A stretch of 64,000 bases of DNA, from NCBI RefSeq assembly GCF_003114855.1, contig NZ_BFBB01000004.1:248001-312000 (forward strand). Reading direction: 5' to 3'. Both the position numbers and the translations under genes were made by a program. Positions 45,244 to 52,873 of the stretch are shown here, one piece after another. The first letter of the stretch is position 1; each line of letters opens with the position of its first letter. The stretch comes from Leptospira ryugenii (GTDB taxonomy: Bacteria; Spirochaetota; Leptospiria; Leptospirales; Leptospiraceae). The notes under the pieces were generated by a model. That model was not told the DNA's origin and did not search any database. It worked only from the letters and a program-made list of their open reading frames with translations.

Positions 45244-45380
45244 CCTACCAATCTGTTGAGGTCTTTTATTCATTTTATACGAATTTTTTTTCACGAATCT
45301 TTCTTCTTTCGAGTTCTGATTTATAAGTCAGGACGATTCTGCACCCAAGATCGGGTATAAAGGAAGGAAAGGAGATTCCC

Positions 45381-46019
45381 ATGAACAACTTTAATTCTTC
45401 AACCAAAGAGACGCTAAAAGCGAATGGTTTAAAACTAATGCTCGGTACAATCCTAGTGTTTAGCCTCCCAGTTTTGGCAGGTCCGACTAAGAAGGTATCG
45501 AAAACCCCTAACCAAAGTCCAGTTGCCTCCACTCAGGAGAAAGTAGATTGCATAACAGAGATGGAGGTCGTAGCTGCGCAAAAAGCCTGGGGCCAAGGAA
45601 TTATAGAAATTGGAAAGGTCTACACACAAGGTGGCGACTACGTAGAGGCAGCGGCTAAACATATCAATAAATTCTATGGCTATGATTTGAGCCTAGTCCT
45701 CTTCAAACCTACCCTTGCCTCGGTAGACCAATTCCGAACTTCGTTTGACTCGGCTCTCTCCTACTTTGTTGGTGGAAATCCTGCATTCCCAGAAGACAAG
45801 GGATTCGCAATCAAACCTTGGGCTGCCGTGCGATGGAAAAATTATGGCATTGTCAATAACAGCTGCAATATGGCAGTGGCGATGGGAAACTACTGGTTCA
45901 CTCCAGCTGCTGGCGGTGCCGATACAAAAGTAGAATACTCATTTGGCTATGTGAAAGGCAAAGACGGTGAACTAAAAATTGTAGTCCACCACTCTTCTAT
46001 CCCTTTCAATCCGAACTAG
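45381..46019 (+). CDS. Secreted NTF2-like (SnoaL/CaMKII-association-type) protein
   Basis: A signal peptide (LMLGTILVFSLPVLAG) precedes a domain of about 150 residues: VVAAQKAWGQGIIEIGKVYT, DYVEAAAKHINKFYGYDLSL, VLFKPTLA, ALSYFVGGNPAFPEDKGFAI and a final VEYSFGYVKGKDGELKIVVH, HHSSIPF. This is the cone-shaped NTF2-like pattern of exported proteins often mis-annotated as phosphoribosyl-AMP cyclohydrolase. Role unknown. AAGGAAAGGAGA precedes the ATG, and a strong terminator follows. Confidence 0.78.
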   Translation: MNNFNSSTKETLKANGLKLMLGTILVFSLPVLAGPTKKVSKTPNQSPVASTQEKVDCITEMEVVAAQKAWGQGIIEIGKVYTQGGDYVEAAAKHINKFYGYDLSLVLFKPTLASVDQFRTSFDSALSYFVGGNPAFPEDKGFAIKPWAAVRWKNYGIVNNSCNMAVAMGNYWFTPAAGGADTKVEYSFGYVKGKDGELKIVVHHSSIPFNPN

Positions 46020-46031
46020 GAAGCTGGCATC

Positions 46032-46081
46032 AGGGTGCAGAGGTTCTCTTAACAAGAGAAATCCTGCACCCTATTTTTTTT
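46032..46081 (+). terminator. Rho-independent terminator after the NTF2-like gene
   Basis: AGGGTGCAG (46032-46040) pairs with CTGCACCCT (46064-46072), with an inner pairing TTCTCTT/AAGAGAA around AAC, and the 3' arm is followed by A and a run of T to 46081. This is a classic intrinsic terminator reading rightward. Confidence 0.92.
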
Positions 46082-46096
46082 GGAAAAGAGTTTACA

Positions 46097-46942
46097 TTAA
46101 AAGGATGGACTTAAATTTCCAAGTGCTCCAGCACGTAACTTTGAGAAGGTGGATTCCAGTCTCTCTTTAGTGGATAGACATAAGGAACCCATCCAATGGT
46201 AATCTTCCGCCAAATGTCTTGCCTGTAAAAATAAGAACTCAGCCTTAGATGTGGTAGTATTACATTTGATGTCTCGGTCCTCTCCTTGCAACACCATCAC
46301 AGTATGTTCCGCAACAGATCCAAAGCCCTCCACTTCAATATTTCCCACAACTGCTACAAGAAGAGTAATCACATCTTTCTTCACTTGAAAGCGAATGTCT
46401 GTTTCGGGAGATAGATGGGCATCTAAAAAAAGAAAAGGAGGTGCTGTGCTCTGGATGGGTGAACTCATGTTTCCATACGAGCCAGTTAATACACGCACTT
46501 CCTTTCCTAACTCTTTCACAATGGGGACTGTATCAGAGGCTAAATGAAAGGCTTGTCCTTTCGACAATTCATCAGCGGCCGGCATTTTGACAAACATCTG
46601 CAAGCCAAAACAATCAGTCCCGAGCTCTGTTGGGATCTCCTCATGAAACATCCCTTCACCTGCTTGTGTCCAATGGAGACTGCCTGGTTCGATGAGGGAA
46701 CGGTCCCCAAAACTATCTCGATTCTGAAACGATCCTTCCGAGGAGGGAAATAAATATGTGATCGCTGAAAATCCAGAATGTGGGTGGGGCGGAAAGGTAG
46801 GTTTGGACATATGAAAAAGATCTAAATTCAAAAAAGGATTCAGTGGTTTGGGACAGCGAAAGCCATAGGAATGGAAGGCATCGCTAAATACCTGGTATTG
46901 CATCTTGACTTGGTAAGAGTGGGGCTCGTCGTTCATAGGCAT
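46097..46942 (-). CDS. Pirin family protein
   Basis: The bicupin pirin motifs are present: PPHPHSGFSAITYLFPSSEG, then GSLHWTQAGEGMFHEE, which supply the metal-binding His and Glu. At 281 residues the length matches. Bacterial pirins act as quercetin dioxygenases or redox cofactors. It is divergent from the thioesterase-MarR operon, with a 36-bp perfect palindrome between, so MarR probably controls both. The start may be the ATG at 46942 or 46936. Confidence 0.9.
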   Translation of the reverse strand: MPMNDEPHSYQVKMQYQVFSDAFHSYGFRCPKPLNPFLNLDLFHMSKPTFPPHPHSGFSAITYLFPSSEGSFQNRDSFGDRSLIEPGSLHWTQAGEGMFHEEIPTELGTDCFGLQMFVKMPAADELSKGQAFHLASDTVPIVKELGKEVRVLTGSYGNMSSPIQSTAPPFLFLDAHLSPETDIRFQVKKDVITLLVAVVGNIEVEGFGSVAEHTVMVLQGEDRDIKCNTTTSKAEFLFLQARHLAEDYHWMGSLCLSTKERLESTFSKLRAGALGNLSPSF

Positions 46943-46958
46943 TAGACTGAAATCTGTA

Positions 46959-47002
46959 TTGACAATTATCTATGTATTTACATATATGTAAATACATAGA
47001 TA
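46959..47002 (+). promoter_or_regulatory. Promoter with a 36-bp perfect palindrome (candidate MarR operator)
   Basis: TTGACA lies at 46959-46964 and an AT-rich -10 (ATATAT or TATATG) begins at 46982-46983. Over it sits a palindrome with 18-bp arms, 46967-46984 and 46985-47002, with no mismatch; the left arm is TATCTATGTATTTACATA. It ends 10 bp before the thioesterase start and 25 bp after the pirin start. Its inner ATGTA/TACAT units are typical of MarR-type sites. Confidence 0.75.
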
Positions 47003-47012
47003 GGAGAAGACA

Positions 47013-47516
47013 ATGCAGCCAAAGGAAATAGATACCTCACCTACGGGACTTTACCGGGTTCGCTTCCAAGATTGCGATCCGTTTGGACATTTAAACAATG
47101 CAAGGTACATAGACTATGCCCTCGATGCCAGAGAGGACCAGCTACGGCGTTACTATGGTTTTGATATCCCCTCTTGGACCCAATCAGCGGGGAAAGGTTG
47201 GGTTGTTTCCAAGATGAAAGCGAACTATGTGAAACCAATCCTATGGAATGAAGAAGTACGCATTTCCACTCGACTTGTGGCATTAGGAGAAGGTTCTCTA
47301 TGGGTAGAGGCTATTTTTTCTGATCCTAAAACCTCGAAATTGAAATCGGTCGTATGGGGAGATTTCGTCTACGTGGATGTTAAATCGGGTAGGCCAGCAA
47401 GGCATGAAAGTGATTTGAAGGAGTTTTTAAATTCTATTTTATACCGAGAAGAATGGCAAGGTAAGGAAAGCATTGACCTAAGGGTACAATCCATCCGAAA
47501 TCTGGTAGCAGTGTAA
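47013..47516 (+). CDS. Acyl-CoA thioesterase (4HBT, hot-dog fold)
   Basis: The hot-dog motif RFQDCDPFGHLNNARYIDYA (residues about 17-36) contains the catalytic Asp/His region of 4-hydroxybenzoyl-CoA thioesterase-like proteins. Further conserved parts are VVSKMKANYVKPILWNEEVR and SVVWGDFVYVDV. It should hydrolyse an acyl- or aryl-CoA in the cytoplasm. GATAGGAGAAGACA precedes the ATG. The MarR gene follows after 42 bp, and pirin is divergent; the grouping suggests handling of an aromatic or phenolic acid, a usual MarR ligand class. Confidence 0.88.
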   Translation: MQPKEIDTSPTGLYRVRFQDCDPFGHLNNARYIDYALDAREDQLRRYYGFDIPSWTQSAGKGWVVSKMKANYVKPILWNEEVRISTRLVALGEGSLWVEAIFSDPKTSKLKSVVWGDFVYVDVKSGRPARHESDLKEFLNSILYREEWQGKESIDLRVQSIRNLVAV

Positions 47517-47558
47517 AAACTGCTAGCCAGCCTTGTTCTTTTTTTGTGAAATTTTTCT

Positions 47559-48113
47559 ATGGCTGCCCAAAAACAAAGCAAATCAGTCGCAAGCAAACAT
47601 TCTAACAAAGTAAAGAATGTAGAAACTGTATCCTCTTTACCGAATCAGTTTGTTCGAGAAATGAGAAAAGGTGGGGTTCGCTGTTTACATTTAAACCTTA
47701 GGCGTGCAGTTCGTACGGTAGATCGCCATTTTGACTTCGCTTTGGAAGTTGTGGGTCTCACTGCAAATCGATTTAATATCCTAATGACTCTCGGTGCGAA
47801 TCCGAAAGGGATGGAACTTGCCCCTTTAGCGCAATTGTTAGTGTACGATCGCTCAACCTTGCTTAGAAATTTGGAACCATTGGAAAAAGCGAAATGGATT
47901 TCTGATATACCCTCTGATACCAAAAGAGCACGTAAGATTTCTTTAACTCCTGAAGGCATTCAGAAATTAAAAGAAGGCTTAGTAGCCTGGAACAAGGCCC
48001 AAAAGAAAGCAGAATCCGTCTTAGGTGGCTCAGATTACAACCTCATTCTCAAAAAATTAAGACTCTTAGCAAACCAAGAACATTTTTTGGATACAGACAA
48101 ATTTGCGGATTGA
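47559..48113 (+). CDS. MarR family transcriptional regulator
   Basis: The winged helix-turn-helix is seen in FNILMTLGANPKGMELAPLA, QLLVYDRSTLLRNLEPLEKA, then the wing DTKRARKISLTPEGIQKLKE. An N-terminal extension of 35 residues is rich in Lys, Ser and Gln. The dimer helices (LHLNLRRAVRTVDRHFDFAL) and C-terminal helix fit MarR. It is the second gene of the thioesterase operon, and the 36-bp palindrome ahead of that operon is its likely site. Confidence 0.88.
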   Translation: MAAQKQSKSVASKHSNKVKNVETVSSLPNQFVREMRKGGVRCLHLNLRRAVRTVDRHFDFALEVVGLTANRFNILMTLGANPKGMELAPLAQLLVYDRSTLLRNLEPLEKAKWISDIPSDTKRARKISLTPEGIQKLKEGLVAWNKAQKKAESVLGGSDYNLILKKLRLLANQEHFLDTDKFAD

Positions 48114-48238
48114 TGTTTATCTTTCCGTTCGCAAGATTATGAATCGGATTATTTTTTGTATTTTTCTGCGAAAATAGAGTCGCCTTTCCTGATCATTGAC
48201 TTTCTATCAGGTGAACGGCTAGTCGAAAGTGAACGTGT

Positions 48239-49630
48239 ATGCGAAAAAAAAATAGTCTTTTCGATCAATACAAAAAATCCTCACCTTTTTGGTTGCTAGC
48301 CATCTCACTCGCGTTTTATTTCTCTGCCTTTGTCGCCTGTAAACCTCCCGTATTAGAAAATTCTTGTGACCCCGCCAGCCAAAAAAATCGAAATATCGCT
48401 TTCACAATTGCAGTCAACAAGGAGTCTTTGTTCCTGTGTTCAAATTCTATTGTTTCCCTACTTTCTGGCAATAGCTCACTCTTAACACTTTCTTACCCTC
48501 AGAATAGTTATAGTTTTACCCGAGGAGTCCAGATCCCGACCATCACTCCCTCGGTCACAGGCAATCCTAGCTCATGTAGCGCATCTCCTTCGCTACCTCC
48601 GGGGCTTTCCCTTGATGCAAACACTTGTGTTATCCGGGGGACACCTTCGTCTACACAGCCACCCACCAATCATACAATCACTGCATCAAATAGTTTAACG
48701 AGCGTAAGTGTAACGATCTCCTTGGTTGTAAACGGTAGCTCAACAGCCAATGTATGGACAATTCGCACTTCTGCAGCGGATAACCAATGGAATTCAGTAA
48801 CATACGGAAATGGTCTTTTTGTTGCCGTCAGTTTAACCGGAACAGGGAACCGAGTTATGACGAGCCCAGATGGCATCAATTGGACAATTCGTTCTTCTGC
48901 GGCCAATAATGATTGGGCGTCAGTTACCTATGGCAATGGTCTTTTTGTGGCTGTCAGTATCACTGGCATAGGGAATCGAGTCATGACGAGCCCAGATGGC
49001 ATCAACTGGACAACACGTACTTCGGCCGCCGATAATAACTGGGTCTCAGTTACGTACGGAAATGGTCTTTTTGTTGCCGTCAGCAATACTGGTGGAGGGA
49101 ATCGAGTCATGACGAGCCCAGATGGCATCAATTGGACAACACGTACTTCGGCTGCAGATAATAACTGGCGTTCTGTGACTTATGGAAACGGCCTTTTTGC
49201 GGCCGTCAGTAATACTGGTACAGGAAACCGAGTCATGACGAGCCCAGATGGCATCAATTGGACAATTCGCACTTCAGCTACCGATAATAACTGGTATTCC
49301 GTGACTTATGGGAACGGCCTTTTTGTTGCCGTTGGTATTTCAGGTACAGGAAACCGAGTCATGACGAGTCCAGATGGGATCAATTGGACAAGCCGCTCAT
49401 CGGCTGCAGATAACCAATGGCTAAGTGTGACATACGAAAATGGACTTTTTGTTGCCGTTAGCCAGACCGGTACTGGGAACAGAGTCATGACAAGCCCGGA
49501 TGGCATCAATTGGACAACTCGCCCTTCGGCTGCGGATAACAGCTGGAATTCGGTGGTGTATGGGAATGGACTTTTTGTTGCCGTTAGTGGTGATGGCACT
49601 GGGAACCGTGTGATGACAAGTAGCGATTGA
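48239..49630 (+). CDS. Lipoprotein with He_PIG domain and seven 42-residue tandem repeats
   Basis: A signal peptide ends in AFVAC and the tag CKPPVLENSCD follows. Residues about 85-165 form an Ig-like He_PIG domain (PSLPPGLSLDANTCVIRGTP, TNHTITASNS). From residue 173 there are seven nearly identical repeats, each with W-T-x-R-x-S-A-A-D-N-x-W, SVTYGNGLFVAVS, TGTGNRVMTSPDGIN. The S-P-D-G-x-x-W turn is the Asp-box-like motif of sialidase and photosystem-assembly propellers, so a seven-bladed propeller is likely. It is probably displayed on the outer membrane. The coding end is complete (TGA at 49628). Confidence 0.87.
   Translation: MRKKNSLFDQYKKSSPFWLLAISLAFYFSAFVACKPPVLENSCDPASQKNRNIAFTIAVNKESLFLCSNSIVSLLSGNSSLLTLSYPQNSYSFTRGVQIPTITPSVTGNPSSCSASPSLPPGLSLDANTCVIRGTPSSTQPPTNHTITASNSLTSVSVTISLVVNGSSTANVWTIRTSAADNQWNSVTYGNGLFVAVSLTGTGNRVMTSPDGINWTIRSSAANNDWASVTYGNGLFVAVSITGIGNRVMTSPDGINWTTRTSAADNNWVSVTYGNGLFVAVSNTGGGNRVMTSPDGINWTTRTSAADNNWRSVTYGNGLFAAVSNTGTGNRVMTSPDGINWTIRTSATDNNWYSVTYGNGLFVAVGISGTGNRVMTSPDGINWTSRSSAADNQWLSVTYENGLFVAVSQTGTGNRVMTSPDGINWTTRPSAADNSWNSVVYGNGLFVAVSGDGTGNRVMTSSD
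48755..49627 (+). repeat. 126-bp tandem repeat array inside a lipoprotein gene
   Basis: Units begin at 48755, 48881, 49007, 49133, 49259, 49385 and 49511 (the tryptophan codon of W-T-x-R). Six units are 126 bp and the last is 117 bp. Long stretches, for example around GAGCCCAGATGGCATCAA, are identical between units, so recombination could add or remove blades in frame. Confidence 0.93.
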
Positions 49631-50313
49631 TTGTCTGAAAAAATAGATCCTCTTTAAATAAATTCTCGTTATGTTATGAGTTGCACCCTAAAATACAGAA
49701 TTGATATTTAGGCTGCTTTTTGTGAATATAAAAGAGCGACTACTATGCCAAGAAAGAAGATTGAAGAAAAAAACGAAAAGGAATTCCAATAAGAAAAATA
49801 TGCGGGATATAAAATTACGAAAGAGCCCTCCTCGATCGCTCGCGAAATGAAGGGTTAAGTAGGTAATTAATTGTAATTTTAGTATGAAATTTTGCAATTT
49901 ATTTTCTCTTTCTTATTGGTTATAATAATCACCGTTAACTAAAGGAGATAGAACCTTTAAATGAAATAACCTAAATTACACTACAAATCATAAATAGATG
50001 TCATAAGAAACCGAACTTCGAACTGTTTTAAAAAAAATAATAGTCAAAAATTTATTTAATTTAAATGTTATAAAAAAATCCAGAGAGAAAGTATACGCGT
50101 ATATAAAATCTATTTGATAGATGGAAAATCAGATATTACCAAGCGCAATGATTTTTTCTAGGATTTAGATTGAGGTGATCTTTATTTAAACTGCTACTTA
50201 TAATTATTGCGTCTGGCTGGCTTTTGTTAGGTAAGTCCTTCATATTGCAGAATACCGCTTTTAGAATGTATTAAAATCAGAGAAAGGATTTGATTAGCTC
50301 TTATAGAATTAAA
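49631..50313. other. Long AT-rich gene-poor stretch
   Basis: About 680 bp with no convincing gene. Frames are short and broken. The right half (49880-50130) is very AT-rich. A short peptide frame near 50195-50273 (LLLIIIASGWLLLGKSF) looks like a hydrophobic leader but lacks a start codon. The promoter of the lipoprotein gene at 50314 presumably lies here; I see no clear -35/-10. Confidence 0.4.
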
Positions 50314-51960
50314 ATGAAATATATATTTATATTATTGGTTTTTTTTCTTTTTCACTGCAAATCACCAGAAATTCAGAACGTTTGTGACCCAACTACTGAA
50401 TCATTTATCGTAAATGAAATTCTCTTATTTGCTTTTGGCAACAATGCATCTCCTTGCCTGCGTCCGCCAGCAAGAGTTCAACCTAGTACTCCCCGAAAAT
50501 GGGTTCAGGAGGCTTACATCAAAGCACCCAACGCTGAGTCAGGTGATCAGGTTGGATTTTCTGTTGCCATTTCAGGGGATACGCTGGTCGTCGGTGCCCC
50601 CTTAGAAGACAGCAACCAGACGACAATCACAAATGGTGCCAGTGCCAGTGTTGATAATTCAATAAGTGGTTCAGGAGCAGTGTATGTATTTTTAAGAAAT
50701 GTTGATAGTTGGACGCAACAAGCTTATATTAAAGCACCCAATGTTGATGCTGGTGACAGATTTGGGAATTCAGTTGCAATATCGGGAGACACAATTGTAG
50801 TGGGAGCAAATTTTGAAGCAAGTAACCAAACAACCATTATAAATGGCACCACGGCAAGTGCGGACAATTCTTCGGCTCAAGCTGGTGCTGCCTATGTATT
50901 CACGAGAAACGGATCGACTTGGAGTCAGCAAGCATATCTTAAAGCACCTAATGTTGGAACAGGCGATCGATTTGGTGAATCAGTTGCTATATCGGGCGAC
51001 ACAATTCTTGTAACTGCTCCATTTGAAGATAGCAACCAAACAACCATTATAAATGGAACAGGTGCTAGCATTGATAATTCTGCCAGTAATGCGGGGTCAG
51101 CCTATGTTTTTGTTAGAAGCGGTTCCACCTGGAGCCAACAAGCCTATTTAAAGGCTTCAAATGCTGGTGCAGATGATTTATTTGGCAGGGCAGTTGCCAT
51201 TTCCTCTGATACCGTCGTAGTCGGAGCTAGAGGAGAAGATAGCAGTCAGATAACAATTACCAATGGAAACTCTGCTAGTTCTGACAATTCTGCGATCGAT
51301 GCGGGAGCAGCCTATGTTTTTGTCAGGAACGGTTCCACTTGGAGTCAGCAAGCCTATTTAAAAGCTCCAAATACAGCAGCTATCTCTGCTTTTGGTACTT
51401 ATGTTGGCATTGACCGAGACACCATAGTTGTGGGGGCACCTTTGGAAGATAGCAACCAAACAACCATTACTAATGGAAGTTCTGCTAGTTCTGACAATTT
51501 AGCGATTGATGCAGGAGCAGTCTATGTTTTCGTTAGAAGCGGTTCCACTTGGAGTCAGCAAGCGTATATAAAAGCTTCAAATGCACTTGCAGGAGCTCGG
51601 CTTGGGCCTGTAAGCATCGAGGGTGACACGATTGTTGCTGCCGCAAATTTTGAAGCTAGCAACCAAACAACCATAACAAATGGAAATTCTGCTAGTTCAG
51701 ATAATTCAAAACCCCAAGCAGGTTCTGCCTATATATTTACAAGAAAAGGGACAATGTGGACTCAGGAAGCCTATCTCAAAGCGTCAAGTGTAGATTCCTT
51801 CGATGAGTTCGGATATTCTGTTTCTATTTCCGCAGATACAGTAGTCGCGGGAGTTCCATTTGAAGACAGCAATCAGACCATTATTTCTAACGAAACCACT
51901 ACGAGTTCGAATAACTCTGCTCCAGAGGCAGGTGCGGTGTATGTATTCGTTCGTAAATGA
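50314..51960 (+). CDS. Lipoprotein with seven FG-GAP-like propeller repeats
   Basis: The signal MKYIFILLVFFLFHC is followed by the tag CKSPEIQNVCD. I start at ATG 50314; a TTG at 50290 is in frame but its AGAAAGG is too close. From residue 70 there are seven repeats of about 70 residues, each with G-D-x-F-G-x-S-V-A-I-S-G-D-T-I-V-V-G-A, a loop S-N-Q-T-T-I-x-N-G, and G-A-x-Y-V-F-x-R-x-G-S-T-W. This is the FG-GAP (integrin-alpha-like) blade with a long Thr/Asn/Ser insertion. A seven-blade propeller on the cell surface is likely. The next gene starts 4 bp after its stop. Confidence 0.86.
   Translation: MKYIFILLVFFLFHCKSPEIQNVCDPTTESFIVNEILLFAFGNNASPCLRPPARVQPSTPRKWVQEAYIKAPNAESGDQVGFSVAISGDTLVVGAPLEDSNQTTITNGASASVDNSISGSGAVYVFLRNVDSWTQQAYIKAPNVDAGDRFGNSVAISGDTIVVGANFEASNQTTIINGTTASADNSSAQAGAAYVFTRNGSTWSQQAYLKAPNVGTGDRFGESVAISGDTILVTAPFEDSNQTTIINGTGASIDNSASNAGSAYVFVRSGSTWSQQAYLKASNAGADDLFGRAVAISSDTVVVGARGEDSSQITITNGNSASSDNSAIDAGAAYVFVRNGSTWSQQAYLKAPNTAAISAFGTYVGIDRDTIVVGAPLEDSNQTTITNGSSASSDNLAIDAGAVYVFVRSGSTWSQQAYIKASNALAGARLGPVSIEGDTIVAAANFEASNQTTITNGNSASSDNSKPQAGSAYIFTRKGTMWTQEAYLKASSVDSFDEFGYSVSISADTVVAGVPFEDSNQTIISNETTTSSNNSAPEAGAVYVFVRK
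50521..51957 (+). repeat. 210-bp tandem repeat array inside an FG-GAP-like lipoprotein gene
   Basis: Units begin (lysine codon of K-A-[PS]-N) at 50521, 50731, 50941, 51151, 51361, 51571 and 51778; one spacing is 207 bp, the others 210 bp. Units are less alike than in the neighbouring 126-bp array, implying an older expansion, but share runs such as AGCAACCAAACAACCAT. Confidence 0.9.
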
Positions 51961-51964
51961 GATC

Positions 51965-52486
51965 ATGGAAAAACTTAATCATCTTGTAAGAAAAAGGGAA
52001 ATAGCCGTATTTTTAGTTACTACCTTCTCTCTCTCCTTAGTGTATTTTTTATTTTTAAGAGAAATGAGACAAACAGAAAGTGGTAAGTCCAAAAGTGAAT
52101 CTGTCGATAAACAAATATTATCCGATTACAATAAACGCGAAGTGAACAACACTATCAAAAAGCATAGTCGGAAAATCCAACACTGTTACAATGAATTCTT
52201 GGATACAAAGCCCAAGATTACCGAGGGCAAGATTCATGTAGACTGGCAGATTCAACCAGAAGGTTTTGTCGAGACCCCAGAGATCATTACGAGTAATTTC
52301 CAATCGGCAGATTTTGAGAACTGTATCAAACGAGAAATCTCATCTTGGAAATTTCCGCCTACGCCAAATCGTGATCGAAATACATACGCTGAATTTACTT
52401 TTGTATTTCGAAAGCAAGAAAATCTTTCTAGCAAACCTGACAACGCTCCTCAGCTGAGGGGCACTCCTATTGGTAACCCTCTCTAA
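51965..52486 (+). CDS. Membrane-anchored AgmX/PglI- or TonB-C-like protein
   Basis: One N-terminal membrane helix (IAVFLVTTFSLSLVYFLFL) anchors a periplasmic domain of about 100 residues: VNNTIKKHSRKIQHCYNEFL, EGKIHVDWQIQPEGFVETPE, SADFENCIKREISSWKFPPT. The two cysteines, the [IV]-x-x-C-Y and the I-x-x-W-x-F-P signature match the AgmX/PglI C-terminal domain, a TonB-C relative. ATG 51965 starts 4 bp after the FG-GAP lipoprotein stop, so the pair is coupled. The protein may help place or energise the surface lipoprotein (inference). Confidence 0.78.
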   Translation: MEKLNHLVRKREIAVFLVTTFSLSLVYFLFLREMRQTESGKSKSESVDKQILSDYNKREVNNTIKKHSRKIQHCYNEFLDTKPKITEGKIHVDWQIQPEGFVETPEIITSNFQSADFENCIKREISSWKFPPTPNRDRNTYAEFTFVFRKQENLSSKPDNAPQLRGTPIGNPL

Positions 52487-52655
52487 TTTCCTTAACAAAA
52501 CTAGAATGGATTATCAAATACGGGCTCCTCAAAATTCAGATGAGATTACTATCTTAAAACGAGCAATATCATCGCATCAAAAAACAGCATCCTATCCCAA
52601 AACCCAAGCAAAACCAAACACAAACGATAATGTTATTATGATAGGAGTAGGAGCA

Positions 52656-52826
52656 TCAGGACTCTACAAAGTATAGATATCTCCTGACTTCGGACTCACG
52701 AACTAATAAATCAAATTTCTTTCGTTTCAGTTTTTGAAAACAAGGTGACAAAGTTTCAAAGTCAGATTGGCTGATCGAAAACATTTGATTGAAATATTGG
52801 TGTAGAGATTTATATTCAGATTCCAC
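52656..52826 (-). pseudogene. N-terminal fragment of a Crp/Fnr-family regulator
   Basis: Between a possible GTG start at 52826-52824 and a TGA at 52658-52656, the minus strand encodes SLHQYFNQMFSISQSDFETL followed by KLKRKKFDLLVRESEVRRYL and YFVES. This matches the first 55 residues of Crp/Fnr proteins (helix, then L-x-[KR]-K-x-[FY]-x-L-x-x-E-x-E-x-x-R-x-L-Y-F-V-E-S-G). The frame stops exactly where the glycine-rich beta roll should continue, and nothing downstream resumes it. The fragment lies in the gap upstream of the AraC gene. Confidence 0.65.
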
Positions 52827-52873
52827 ATGGAAAGAATCCGTACATCCAAGGTCATAGGCAAATCAGATAATCT

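Noticed and set aside
48670..49599. Several minus-strand frames across the 126-bp repeat array
   Set aside because: They repeat with the same 126-bp period and reflect codon bias of the plus-strand repeats; shadows.
52470..52676. 68-codon plus-strand frame after the AgmX-like gene
   Set aside because: Low-complexity polar peptide without ribosome site; the opposite strand holds a recognisable Crp/Fnr fragment over part of it.
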